A stretch of 49,889 bases of DNA. Source: CAYLZW01 sp964388085 (lineage in GTDB: Bacteria; Myxococcota; UBA727; CAYLZW01). The notes below the pieces were generated by a model. That model made no database searches, was not told the origin of the DNA, and worked only from the letters and a program-made list of their open reading frames with translations. Numbering within the stretch: the stretch's first letter is position 1; every line of letters begins with the position of its first letter. Below, piece by piece: positions 30,622 through 38,430 of the stretch. The stretch spans positions 1 to 49,889 of the forward strand of contig CAYLZW010000010.1 in assembly GCA_964388085.1 (NCBI GenBank). Direction: 5' to 3'. Both the position numbers and the translations under genes were made by a program.

Positions 30622-31959
30622 TCAACAGCGGTGGTGCCCCTCGTTCCCGCGCGGCGCGCGCAGCGGCCACCGTGCAAAGACGCCGTAGCCCACAGCGTCG
30701 GAGCCGTGATCGAGCGCCGGTTCCCCGCTCCCGTCGTCCTTGGTCTTCTCCGGCGTTCCATCCTCGCCGTAGCTGTGTTTCGAGAGACATTTCAGGATGT
30801 ACTTCGCCCGCGTGCCGTCCACCGTCAGGAGATCACGACGGATGCGGTCCTGCACAGAGTGAGTCCGGTCGCGAACGGGCGGGTTCTTCGGCCGAATCCG
30901 CACCTCGAAACCGGCCTCCATCAAGAGCTCGATGTCGCTCTGTGTCGCCTTGTGCCCGCTCTTGCTGTGCGATCCGGCCGCGTCGCCATAGACCACGAAG
31001 CGGGAGGCGATGTCGGGCCAGGAGTAGTCGAGGCCCTGGTCCCAGAAGAACTGTTGCAGGTACTCCTTGGTGCGCTCGATCTGAGCGAACGTGTCGCTCG
31101 CGCGCCCGACGACCTCTCCCCAAATGTGCAGGTGCTCCTCGTCATCCTCGGTCTCGATGATGCGGCCGATGGCCCACGGCATCGTGTTGTGGCCAAAGTC
31201 GCAGAGCAGGACGAGCTCGCCGTCGAGGGGGTCCCTGCAGTGCCCGTTGTGCTTGGGATTTTTCGGGTCGAAGAACGTGTAGATCCGGCCGTAGCGCGCG
31301 ACGAAACGGCCGTCGATGTACGCCTCCCGCTCAGCAGGGCTGAGGTTCGAGAAGTGCAGCCGGATGTATTCCTCGGGGCTTGGGTCGAGGAAGAAGTTGT
31401 CTGTCGTCTTCGCCGGCACCTTGTGGAGGCCGGGCAGGCCTTTCCCCTCGCAGGCTTCGTAGAAGAGTCCCGTGAGCTTGTCCGGAGTGCCGAGCTGCCA
31501 GACCTCCTTCCGCTTCGCCTTCGGATGGCGTGCACGCTTGCTCGCCTTGTCAATGAGCGCGTCCTTCTGGTGGCCGGCCTCGTCGATGAGGACCGCGCTC
31601 GCGTTCACCCCTACGACGGACTGCGGCCGATCCCCTGAGCGCAGGTACACGTCGAATCGCACGCCGTCGCCGAGGTCGATCTTGATGCGCTGCCGCTGCT
31701 CGTTCCAGATCGCGTAGAACCCCCACTCCTCGGCGAGCTCCTCGAACTGCGGCACGACGACGTCCCGAATCATCGGGAACGACGGCTCCACGATCATCGG
31801 CGGGATCGGCCAGTTGTCCTGGCCGAGCTTCAGGCCGCCGAGGACGAGCGTCATGGTCTTGCCGCTGCCGTAGCCGCCCGGCGAGGCCTTGTTCGGCGCG
31901 CGGCTACGCAGCAGCTCGCCCTGGTGGGGCAGCACCGGTAGGTGCTCAATCAGCCCCAT
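30622..31959 (-). CDS. terL: Terminase large subunit
   Basis: A 445-residue protein from the ATG at 31959, inside the end of the small subunit gene. ATPase: Walker A at 28-35 (GGYGSGKT), Walker B at Asp127-Glu128 (VLIDEAG). RNase H-like nuclease: Asp255 (LLCDFGHNT), Asp327 (GDAAGSH) and the C-terminal Asp (DHGSDAVGYG). This packages DNA into proheads and cuts the concatemer. The order is typical of HK97-like phages, though the packaging strategy (cos or headful) cannot be read from the sequence. Confidence 0.95.
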   Translation of the reverse strand: MGLIEHLPVLPHQGELLRSRAPNKASPGGYGSGKTMTLVLGGLKLGQDNWPIPPMIVEPSFPMIRDVVVPQFEELAEEWGFYAIWNEQRQRIKIDLGDGVRFDVYLRSGDRPQSVVGVNASAVLIDEAGHQKDALIDKASKRARHPKAKRKEVWQLGTPDKLTGLFYEACEGKGLPGLHKVPAKTTDNFFLDPSPEEYIRLHFSNLSPAEREAYIDGRFVARYGRIYTFFDPKNPKHNGHCRDPLDGELVLLCDFGHNTMPWAIGRIIETEDDEEHLHIWGEVVGRASDTFAQIERTKEYLQQFFWDQGLDYSWPDIASRFVVYGDAAGSHSKSGHKATQSDIELLMEAGFEVRIRPKNPPVRDRTHSVQDRIRRDLLTVDGTRAKYILKCLSKHSYGEDGTPEKTKDDGSGEPALDHGSDAVGYGVFARWPLRAPRGNEGHHRC

Positions 31960-32623
31960 CGTCGCCCTCGCGGGCCGCGGCACCCGCGGCCGCGCGTGCC
32001 CGCCGGTTCTCCTCGACGAGGAGCTTGTACTCCTCCATCGACTTCACCTCGGCGAAGGCGATCGCCCGCTTGTCCGTCTTCTCGGCGTTCGGGTCCTCGT
32101 ACTTCTCGTCGACGAGGATCTTCTTCGCGCCCTCGACAGCGGCGATGCGCGCGCGGAGAAGATCGGCCGACGCGCGGGTCCTGTACGAGGCCGCGAACAC
32201 CGCCTCGAGCGCAGTCAGGCAGTCCTCGAGCGAGCGCAACTTCGTCGGGGCGGCGAGCTCGATGACCGCCCCTGGCTCCTCCTCGTCGAGTGCGGTTGCT
32301 GCGCTGCCGCTGCTGCTACGACGACGGTTCGCGCCCTTGGCCGGCGAGGGCGGGTCGCTGACGAGCTTCACGCCGGCGCGCCGCTCGAGCACGTCGCGCT
32401 CCGCCTGCGCCCGCCGCTTCGCTACCGCCTTCGCCGCTCGACCCTCGGCCGCCTGCGCCTTCCGGTACGCGATGGCCTCCTTGCTCGTGGAGTGCCCGCT
32501 GCAGCGCCAGAGCCCGTCAGGGTCCGGGTACTTCACACCGTTCGGGCAGAGGCCGCCGCTCTTCGTCGGCGCCGGGCACTTCGTCCCGGGCCCTGCACCA
32601 CGCTGGGGGGTCTCGTCCGCCAC
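31946..32623 (-). CDS. Terminase small subunit (putative), zinc-finger N-terminus
   Basis: A 225-residue protein with GTG start at 32623. Residues 15-45 have a Cys/His cluster (CPAPTKSGGLC, WRCSGHS), a probable zinc finger that would bind the packaging site. The middle is an Ala/Lys/Arg helix and the last 80 residues a second helical region. It precedes terL with a 14-nt overlap. Small terminases are very diverse, so identification comes from position and DNA-binding features. Confidence 0.7.
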   Translation of the reverse strand: MADETPQRGAGPGTKCPAPTKSGGLCPNGVKYPDPDGLWRCSGHSTSKEAIAYRKAQAAEGRAAKAVAKRRAQAERDVLERRAGVKLVSDPPSPAKGANRRRSSSGSAATALDEEEPGAVIELAAPTKLRSLEDCLTALEAVFAASYRTRASADLLRARIAAVEGAKKILVDEKYEDPNAEKTDKRAIAFAEVKSMEEYKLLVEENRRARAAAGAAAREGDDGAD

Positions 32624-32629
32624 AAATAC

Positions 32630-32657
32630 AGGCTAGACGCGGACTTGCGGTCTCTAC
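32630..32657 (-). promoter_or_regulatory. Putative late promoter E (terminase unit)
   Basis: GTAGA at 32657-32653 (a GTAGAGACC variant of GTAGACCC). After 17 nt counted from GTAGA comes TAGCCT (32635-32630). It ends 6 nt before the GTG at 32623, which has no ribosome-binding site, so the mRNA may be leaderless. It marks the start of the late region. Confidence 0.65.
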
Positions 32658-32761
32658 CCCCGCCGCCTGGAGCGTGGCCTTCGGGGGGTCGCGCCCATGG
32701 ATCGAGGTGCCACCCGCGCGCCGGCCGGGATCCGGGCCCTCAACCGATTGAACATGCCCCC

Positions 32762-32959
32762 CTACCCTGCGGCGAGGACGCTCTTCGCTTCCGCTACGAG
32801 CTCACAGTCGGGGTCCACAGGCTCCTCGTCGGGCTGTGCGTGGTAGCCGCCACACCACGGGCAGCCGTCGTCTACGCAGGCCGCTACGATGCCGAGCGCG
32901 AACCGATGGTGCTGCTCGACCATCAAGGCGTAACCCGGCCCTCTTGCCTTCTCTGCCAT
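32762..32959 (-). CDS. Small phage protein with CPWC motif
   Basis: A 65-residue protein, ATG at 32959 with GGGGAGGG upstream. It contains CPWC (DGCPWCGGYHAQ), possibly a metal or redox site. It is the last gene of the right-arm operon before the terminase unit. No function assigned. Confidence 0.55.
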   Translation of the reverse strand: MAEKARGPGYALMVEQHHRFALGIVAACVDDGCPWCGGYHAQPDEEPVDPDCELVAEAKSVLAAG

Positions 32960-32985
32960 GCTGACCCTCCCCGTCGCTGGCGAGA

Positions 32986-33609
32986 CTACTCGTCCGGGCC
33001 GCCCCCCGAGAAGTACTCCTTCTGCCGCTCAGCCCAGTCGTCGTCGAGGAGGCCAAGCATCAGGCCACGGGACACGATGCCAGGCTGCTTCAGCGCGCCC
33101 TCCTCCGGCACGAGGTCCCACATATGCGCGTCCCGGAAGCCTTCACGGTGGAGCATGGTGACGGCCTTGACGGGGCTGATGCCCTGCCTCAGCAGATGCT
33201 CGGCACGACGCCACCACTGGCGATCCTTACGGCCGACCGTCTGCTTATGCCTCGGACACCAGGTGCCGCTCGAGGTGGGTCGCCTGCACGTACGCACAGC
33301 ACAGCGCGCGACCTTCCCGTCATCTCGGCGCGGGACCTGTAACCGAACCGGACAGTTCAGCCGGTACCCGATCCTCCTCCCGTCGCGCTCTCTCTTCGCC
33401 AGGCCGAGCGTCTCCAGGTCGTTAGCCCAGGCCATTGCCGTCTGCCGCTTCACGCCGAAATGCACAGCGATATCAGCCGCATTCGGTGCTGGCCTCTCCA
33501 TTTCCTCGCGCCACAAGAGGAACAGCGCGACTGCGAGTGCCTGAGCGGGAACCCTTGCCTCAAGCAGCAACTGTAACCGAACCGGACAGTTCGCGGCGGC
33601 GTCGCTCAC
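32986..33609 (-). CDS. Winged-helix DNA-binding regulator with Cys/His segment
   Basis: A 207-residue protein with a GTG start at 33609 after GGAGAGATC, and its start overlaps the stop of the small upstream gene by GTGA. Residues 30-85 form a winged helix of MarR-like character (AADIAVHFGVKRQTAMAWAN, LGLAKRERDGRRIGYRL). Residues 98-120 form a Cys/His segment (CAVRTCRRPTSSGTWCPRHK) like a zinc ribbon, followed by a helical end. The DNA encodes NCPVRLQ twice, from a 22-bp exact repeat. It may be a late regulator; the late promoters lie just downstream. Confidence 0.65.
   Translation of the reverse strand: MSDAAANCPVRLQLLLEARVPAQALAVALFLLWREEMERPAPNAADIAVHFGVKRQTAMAWANDLETLGLAKRERDGRRIGYRLNCPVRLQVPRRDDGKVARCAVRTCRRPTSSGTWCPRHKQTVGRKDRQWWRRAEHLLRQGISPVKAVTMLHREGFRDAHMWDLVPEEGALKQPGIVSRGLMLGLLDDDWAERQKEYFSGGGPDE
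33337..33592 (-). repeat. Two 22-bp exact direct repeats in the wHTH gene
   Basis: The 22-bp sequence starting CTGTAACCGAACCGGACAG occurs at 33337-33358 and 33571-33592, 234 bp apart. The outer part is a dyad (CTGT/ACAG). The second copy lies about 18 nt inside the start codon of the regulator. Both copies are read in the same frame as NCPVRLQ. Candidate binding sites for its own product or a protein-level duplication. Confidence 0.6.
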
Positions 33610-33773
33610 GGGTGATCTCTCCTGGTGCTCCACTCGAAGCAGCCCCATCGCCCCCGGTTTCTCGTCGTCATGGAAGGACGCACGCCCTGACGGCCGACGC
33701 GCCGAGACCGCTTCACGAGCTCGGTGACACCCTTCCGGCCATCATGAAGGCGCGCTGGGATGACGAGCCTCAT
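33606..33773 (-). CDS. Small basic protein between two coupled genes
   Basis: A 55-residue protein with an ATGA overlap with the gene before (33773) and a GTGA overlap with the gene after (33606-33609). Two stop/start overlaps make it likely translated. The sequence is basic (LVKRSRRVGRQGVRPS, RNRGRWGCFEW) and might bind nucleic acid. No family. Confidence 0.6.
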   Translation of the reverse strand: MRLVIPARLHDGRKGVTELVKRSRRVGRQGVRPSMTTRNRGRWGCFEWSTRRDHP

Positions 33774-34012
33774 GCCCGCTTCCTCCGCATCTTCACGTCG
33801 AACCGATTGAGCGCGTTCTGGACACGCTGCAGGCGCTTCCTCTCCACGGCCTCACATTCGCCGCAGGGACGCTCTGCTACGTGCTCTCGGTCGTAGTCCC
33901 AGACCGTGTGCCCGCACTCGAGATCATCCACGACGTACGCGTGCCCTGGGGTGCGCCTCGTGACCCTTCGGACCGGTGCTGCTGGGCTCGAGCGCGGGAC
34001 GACGGCGCTCAT
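33770..34012 (-). CDS. Small zinc-finger-like protein
   Basis: An 80-residue protein with an ATGA overlap with the primase gene at its start. Cys/His ligands (LECGHTVWDYDREH, PCGECEAVE) fit a compact C-H-C-C zinc knuckle. The C-terminus is basic helical. Presumably a replication or regulatory accessory. Function not established. Confidence 0.6.
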   Translation of the reverse strand: MSAVVPRSSPAAPVRRVTRRTPGHAYVVDDLECGHTVWDYDREHVAERPCGECEAVERKRLQRVQNALNRFDVKMRRKRA

Positions 34013-36354
34013 ACTGGGTCTCCCCAGTCGTCCAGGTCGTCCAACAGGCCTTCTGGGCTGTCACCACCTTCCCGAGGTGGTGACAAGGTGATGACACCGG
34101 AAACCAGCTCCTGCCCTGCCTTGTCACCACCGTCATCACTGTCACTACCTCTCTGGTAAATGACATCCGGAGTAGAGCGCTGCGCGAGTGCGGATACGTC
34201 AGGGCCTGCTAGGGGAAATAGTGATGACGGTGGTGACGGTGGTGACAACGCAGGCGGGGCCTGCGTCTCTGCTGTCACCACCTTGTCACCACCTGGCCCG
34301 TCGTCAGGAGGTGGTGACGGGTCGTAGAAGCGGTATTCCCGCGCTGTGCCTACGCGCTCGAGCCGGCGCCGGGTGTAGCCAATGCGGCGGATGACCTGCG
34401 CCGCACGCATCTCGTCCGACTTGCTGCGCTTGGCCTTCTCGAGCCCGACGGCATCGAACACGTCCTGCGTGGTGACGTACGGGCGCCCGCGTAGCCGGAT
34501 CGACAGCGCTTCCCACGGGTCCACCTCGAGCCGCTGGGCCTGCTCCTCGGCCACCTGGTCCAGGAGCGAGCGTTCCTCGAGCCACCAGCGCTCACCCGCG
34601 TCGAACGCAGCTACCGCTTCGGCCCACAATTGTTCTCGCACCTTCCTGAGTTGGTCTACGCGCGCCGTCCGGCACCGGATGGGCCAGAAGCGTCGGTTGC
34701 CCGTCGGATCCCGGAGGTACGTGTCGTCGTTCGTGCTCGCTGCGAACACGCAGCGACGGGGGACCTCAACGAGGTGGCGGCCATAGGGCGGGCGGTACTT
34801 GTCGACGCGTCGGGTCACGAAGGCCTTCACCCGCGTCACCTCGCTCTTCTTGAGCGCGTCGAGCTCGGCCAGCTCGATGATCCAGCTACCGCCGATAAGC
34901 ATGCTGGCGTCCTTCGAGCCCATCTCGGGGAGCTCGTCCGTGAACCACGGCTCGCTGAGCGCTCGCAGCGCGGAGCTCTTCTTCATGCCCTGCGCGCCCT
35001 CGAGCACGAGCACATGGTCGACCTGGCAGCCCGGCCGCATCGCTCTCGCGACGGCGCTGATGAGCCAGCAGCGGCCGAGCGCCTGCACGAGCGGCGTGTC
35101 ATCGGCGCCGAAGTACTCGGTGAGCCACTTGTCGACGCGCTTCTCGCCGTCCCACTTGAGGCCTCGCAGGAAGCCGACGAGCGGGTCGAAGCGGTGGTCG
35201 CCGGCGACGGTCATCAGGCAGCGCCCTACGACGTCGTGCCCGGCGCTCATCCGGTAGTCGTCCTCGAGCCACTGCGTGGCGCGCGTGGCGTCGTCGTCGG
35301 TGAGCTGACGAGGGTAGGGCCCCTTGCTGTGCCAGGGCGGCGAGCGCATCACCTGGGCCTGCTGTGCGTGCTCGTCGAGGCCCATCACGCCGCGCATCCC
35401 CTTGGCGTGCTCGAGCACCAGCATGACGTTGCCGAGGCTGCCCTTCGGCACGCCGCCGTTGCCCATCAGCAGCCGCCGGCGCCATTCGTTGTCCTCGGAG
35501 GAACGCGGAGCGGCTACCGCAGCGAGGTGCAGGAGCTTCTCTTTGCTACCGCCCTGCTCGAGCCATTCGACGACGTCGTGCCCCTTCTCTCTCACGGGGA
35601 GCTCGAGCACACGCAGCTCGCCGACGAGGGAGAGCAGCGTCTCGATGACGTGGTCGGCGAGCTTGCGGCCGGGCCCGTCGTTGTCAGGGAGCAGCACGAC
35701 GCGCGCGCCACGCAGCGGCTCGGCGAAGTCCTTCGTCCACGTCTTGATCGCGCTGGCGCCGCCTGCGTGCGTCGTCGAGCAGAGCCCGATCCCAGCTAGC
35801 GCCTCGGCGCACTTCTCGCCCTCGACGATGAAGATCGGCTCGTCGGCGTCGGCCGCCTTCAGGACCTCGGGCAGCCGGTAGAGGACCTGGCGCGGGTGCC
35901 GCTTGCTGACGCGGTTGCCCTGCTCGTCGAGGTAGCCCTGCGTGAAGTCCTTGCTGCGCCCGGCCTTGCCCGGCTCCCAGCGCTCGATCGTGTAGAGGAC
36001 CTCGCCGGCTTCATCCCGATACGTGTACGTCGCCACGACGCGGCGCTCCGCTGGCTTCTCCTCGAGCTCGACGCCAGCCTCGGACGCCGCTAGCGCGACC
36101 GCCTTGGGGAAGCTGAGGCCCTCGTTCTTCTGCAGCCACTCGAAGAGGTCGCCCTTCGCTCCGCAGCCGCGGCACAGGTAGACGCCGCCGTCCTTCTCCG
36201 GGCTCACGAAGAATGACGGCGTGTCGTCCTCGTGGAACGGACATTTCCCGACGAGCTGCCCAGCCTCCGGCTTGAGCTCCACGCGGCGGCCGACCACCTG
36301 GTCGAGCGGCAGGCGGCGCTTGATCTCGTCGAGCAGGGCGCGATCGAATGTCAT
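34009..36354 (-). CDS. Primase-helicase (zinc finger, TOPRIM, VirE/D5-type NTPase)
   Basis: A 781-residue protein. DnaG-like zinc finger: Cys38/His41/Cys61/Cys64 (CPFH, CRGC). TOPRIM: Glu178/Glu180 (FIVEGEKC), Asp-Asn-Asp at 224-226 (DNDGPG). The C-terminal helicase is of the virulence-associated E type: Walker A near 452-460 (GAQGMKKSS), a motif CVFAASTNDDTYLRDPTGNR and an arginine-finger region. It should prime and unwind phage DNA. The final 100 residues, which are not part of the enzyme, are encoded by the repeats at 34060-34318. Size is typical of primase-helicase fusions of phages. Confidence 0.9.
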   Translation of the reverse strand: MTFDRALLDEIKRRLPLDQVVGRRVELKPEAGQLVGKCPFHEDDTPSFFVSPEKDGGVYLCRGCGAKGDLFEWLQKNEGLSFPKAVALAASEAGVELEEKPAERRVVATYTYRDEAGEVLYTIERWEPGKAGRSKDFTQGYLDEQGNRVSKRHPRQVLYRLPEVLKAADADEPIFIVEGEKCAEALAGIGLCSTTHAGGASAIKTWTKDFAEPLRGARVVLLPDNDGPGRKLADHVIETLLSLVGELRVLELPVREKGHDVVEWLEQGGSKEKLLHLAAVAAPRSSEDNEWRRRLLMGNGGVPKGSLGNVMLVLEHAKGMRGVMGLDEHAQQAQVMRSPPWHSKGPYPRQLTDDDATRATQWLEDDYRMSAGHDVVGRCLMTVAGDHRFDPLVGFLRGLKWDGEKRVDKWLTEYFGADDTPLVQALGRCWLISAVARAMRPGCQVDHVLVLEGAQGMKKSSALRALSEPWFTDELPEMGSKDASMLIGGSWIIELAELDALKKSEVTRVKAFVTRRVDKYRPPYGRHLVEVPRRCVFAASTNDDTYLRDPTGNRRFWPIRCRTARVDQLRKVREQLWAEAVAAFDAGERWWLEERSLLDQVAEEQAQRLEVDPWEALSIRLRGRPYVTTQDVFDAVGLEKAKRSKSDEMRAAQVIRRIGYTRRRLERVGTAREYRFYDPSPPPDDGPGGDKVVTAETQAPPALSPPSPPSSLFPLAGPDVSALAQRSTPDVIYQRGSDSDDGGDKAGQELVSGVITLSPPREGGDSPEGLLDDLDDWGDPV
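34060..34318. repeat. Eight-copy GGTGGTGAC iteron cluster, candidate origin
   Basis: Exact 9-mer GGTGGTGAC (or its complement) at 34060-34068, 34076-34084, 34123-34131, 34229-34237, 34238-34246, 34274-34282, 34285-34293 and 34310-34318. Four copies are in each orientation. They lie inside the 3' end of the primase-helicase gene but are read in different frames, so selection acts on the DNA. This matches the lambda O-gene origin arrangement. Confidence 0.6.
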
Positions 36355-36902
36355 GCGCGAGCGATCTCCATGTTGTCGAGCACGGCGCGGAGGCGGCGAT
36401 TGCGGCGCGCGCCGGCGCCGCAGGCGATGAGCTGTGAGTCCTCGAACGGCGAGCTACCGCCGCCGACGAAGTGGATGCGGTACTCGAGGACCGCGGCGTC
36501 GCAGATGCCCTCACGACGGTGCGCCAGGAGGTACTCGCGGTACCAAGGCGTGCCCGTCCTCGAGGGGAGCAGCAGGAACGTCGTCGCGGTGCCCTTGCGA
36601 GCCTCCTCGAGCGCGCGCGCCATCCACGGGCCGATGTTGTTGTAGGGCGGGTTCAGCCAGACGTAGCCGAACCAGGGGTTCTTCCGGTCGAGGCCGTCGT
36701 GCTCCTTCGTGTAAAAGAGCCCGGCCTTCGCCGTGCCGCTCTCGCACGCGACGTCGAGGTCGAAGCGCTGGCCGAGCTCGCCCTCCAGGCGCTCGACGAA
36801 CCACCACGGCGTCTCGAGCGTCTGCATGCGCGGCCCGTGCGTCGGCAGGCGTCGACGACGAGGGAGGCGCACCGTGCGCGGCAGGCGAAGGGGGGCGCTC
36901 AC
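36351..36902 (-). CDS. DNA N6-adenine methylase (phage Dam-type)
   Basis: A 183-residue protein. Catalytic motif NPPY at 84-87 (VWLNPPYNN), and the conserved start FDLDVACESGTAKAGLFYTK with KEHDGL. This matches the Dam-like phage N6-adenine methylase family. It would protect phage DNA from host restriction. GTG start at 36902, GTGA overlap. Short for a methyltransferase, as usual for this family. Confidence 0.85.
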   Translation of the reverse strand: MSAPLRLPRTVRLPRRRRLPTHGPRMQTLETPWWFVERLEGELGQRFDLDVACESGTAKAGLFYTKEHDGLDRKNPWFGYVWLNPPYNNIGPWMARALEEARKGTATTFLLLPSRTGTPWYREYLLAHRREGICDAAVLEYRIHFVGGGSSPFEDSQLIACGAGARRNRRLRAVLDNMEIARA

Positions 36903-37573
36903 GTGTCAGCCTCAAAGTACGTCGCTGGTTGCGCGCCCAGCGCCATCGCGCGCACTGCGATGGCTGCCGCGCCGAACCCCTCTTCCACGGCAGCCGTCCA
37001 TTCAGCGCCGGCTGCGTTCTCTGCGTTCTTCTCCTCCTTGCGCCTCTCCGCAGTGATGGCCTGGAGACGGCGAAGAAGGTGCTCGACCTCCTCGAGGACC
37101 TCGCGGCGCCGCGAGTCGGTCAGGTACCCGAGCACGCGACCGGCGCCGGGCATGCCGAGATTCTTCGGTAGCATGCGCGCCTCAGAGGTCCGCCCGCTCT
37201 GGCTCTCGATCCTCTTCGCCTCCTCGTACGTGTAGATGCCCGCCTCGAGGATGGTGGAGTAGTAGCCGCACCGGTCCGGCCCCCACCACGCCCCGTGCTT
37301 CATGCTCCAAACAAGCCACACGTCCCGGGGAGACGGCGCGGCCCGCTTCTTATAGGGAGCGGCGAGGGCATCCGCCGTCGCGAGGATGCGACGCGCTTTC
37401 CACACGGGCGTGTCGTCGTCCGCCTCTTCGTAGTTGCTGAGCAGACCGAGCGCCTCTTCCCGCGCCTTCCGCTCAGCAGTCAGCGCCGCTCGAGCACGCG
37501 CAATCATCTCGTCGTCGCCGGCGCTCTCGCTATTGGCATCAGCCCACGCCAGCAGAGTCTCGATCGGGTCAGT
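36899..37573 (-). CDS. Phage protein of unknown function
   Basis: A 224-residue protein from the ATG at 37573, with GAGGAGG before it; the frame to 37603 is not used. The N-terminal third is helical (ARARAALTAERKAREEALGL). The middle has an aromatic patch (DVWLVWSMKHGAWWGPDRCG), and the end is helical. The start overlaps the stop of the preceding gene. No homology recognised. Confidence 0.6.
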   Translation of the reverse strand, partial: TDPIETLLAWADANSESAGDDEMIARARAALTAERKAREEALGLLSNYEEADDDTPVWKARRILATADALAAPYKKRAAPSPRDVWLVWSMKHGAWWGPDRCGYYSTILEAGIYTYEEAKRIESQSGRTSEARMLPKNLGMPGAGRVLGYLTDSRRREVLEEVEHLLRRLQAITAERRKEEKNAENAAGAEWTAAVEEGFGAAAIAVRAMALGAQPATYFEADT

Positions 37574-38180
37574 CATCGTCTTCCTCCTCCGTCTGGTCGA
37601 CACGGATGACGCAGACCGCCTTCACCGCGCGCCGGCCGGCCAGCGGCACCGACAGAGGCAGCGACACGACCGGCTCGACGTCATCGGCGGGGCGCGCGTG
37701 GTAGTTCTCAGCGACGTAGAGCGCAGCTACGAGGCGGGCGGCGCAGTGCACCTCAATGACGCCGTCGTCACGGGGACCAAGCCCGGCGACGATCCGGTTC
37801 GCCTCAAGCAGCTCCTCCAGCGAGTACTCGGCCAGCGAGGGCGGGCGCTCGTCGACGATGCCCATGTGAACGAAGTGGACCTGCATGCAGGCCTTCGTGA
37901 TCTCGCGGGCGCGTGCCTCGCTCATTGGCGTGTGCTTCGCGAGCTCGGCCTGCAGCTCGGCGATGCGCGCGCGATAGGCGCAGGAGCGGCGAGCGTCGCT
38001 AGCGCCGAAGGCCTGCGCCTCCGCCTCCTCGAGAGGGACCGCCGCGGCGCGCAGCGTCTCCATACCGGCTCGGTATGCGGCGAACAGCTCGTTAGTGATG
38101 CCGCCGCGCTCCACCTCCGCGGCGTCCATGGCGTCGTAGTTCTCGACGACTGCCCGTGCGGCTGTGAGGAGGTCAGCCAC
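37569..38180 (-). CDS. Phage protein of unknown function
   Basis: A 203-residue, mostly helical protein with GTG start at 38180. Helical segments (ARAVVENYDAMDAAEVERGG; EYSLEELLEANRIVAGLG) are followed by a conserved-looking C-terminal beta part (IEVHCAARLVAALYVAENYH) and a terminal acid run. Coupled to both neighbours by start/stop overlaps. No function assigned. Confidence 0.6.
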   Translation of the reverse strand: MADLLTAARAVVENYDAMDAAEVERGGITNELFAAYRAGMETLRAAAVPLEEAEAQAFGASDARRSCAYRARIAELQAELAKHTPMSEARAREITKACMQVHFVHMGIVDERPPSLAEYSLEELLEANRIVAGLGPRDDGVIEVHCAARLVAALYVAENYHARPADDVEPVVSLPLSVPLAGRRAVKAVCVIRVDQTEEEDDD

Positions 38181-38430
38181 GGGTCACCTCCTCGAAGATG
38201 CGCTCCGCGGCCGCGGCCGGCTCCTCGCCAAAGATGCCAATGCGCCGCTTGCCGACGAGGAGCGGTCCCCACATCAGCCCCTTGACGACGTGCAGGCTGG
38301 GCGTGGGCGTGACGATGATGCGGGGCACCACCTCGAGGCCGTGGTCCGCGCGGGCCGCCTCGAGCTCGTGCCAGCGGGCAGTGAATGCGTCGGGCAGCGC
38401 CGCGACGTCCATGGCGAGCTGCTCGCTCAT
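38173..38430 (-). CDS. Small phage protein, unknown function
   Basis: An 85-residue protein from the ATG at 38430, ATGA-overlapping the ParB-like gene. Compact alpha/beta (PRIIVTPTPSLHVVKGLM, RIGIFGEEPAAAAERIFEEV). Supported by overlaps at both ends. Confidence 0.6.
   Translation of the reverse strand: MSEQLAMDVAALPDAFTARWHELEAARADHGLEVVPRIIVTPTPSLHVVKGLMWGPLLVGKRRIGIFGEEPAAAAERIFEEVTRG

Noticed and set aside
32624..32761. A 33-codon minus-strand frame starting near 32751
   Set aside because: Too short, Arg-rich, no overlap with neighbours, and it ends inside promoter E; not supported.
34060..34318. CRISPR array or terminator cluster
   Set aside because: Copies are 9 bp, irregularly spaced and in both orientations, inside a coding region. 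An iteron cluster fits better.
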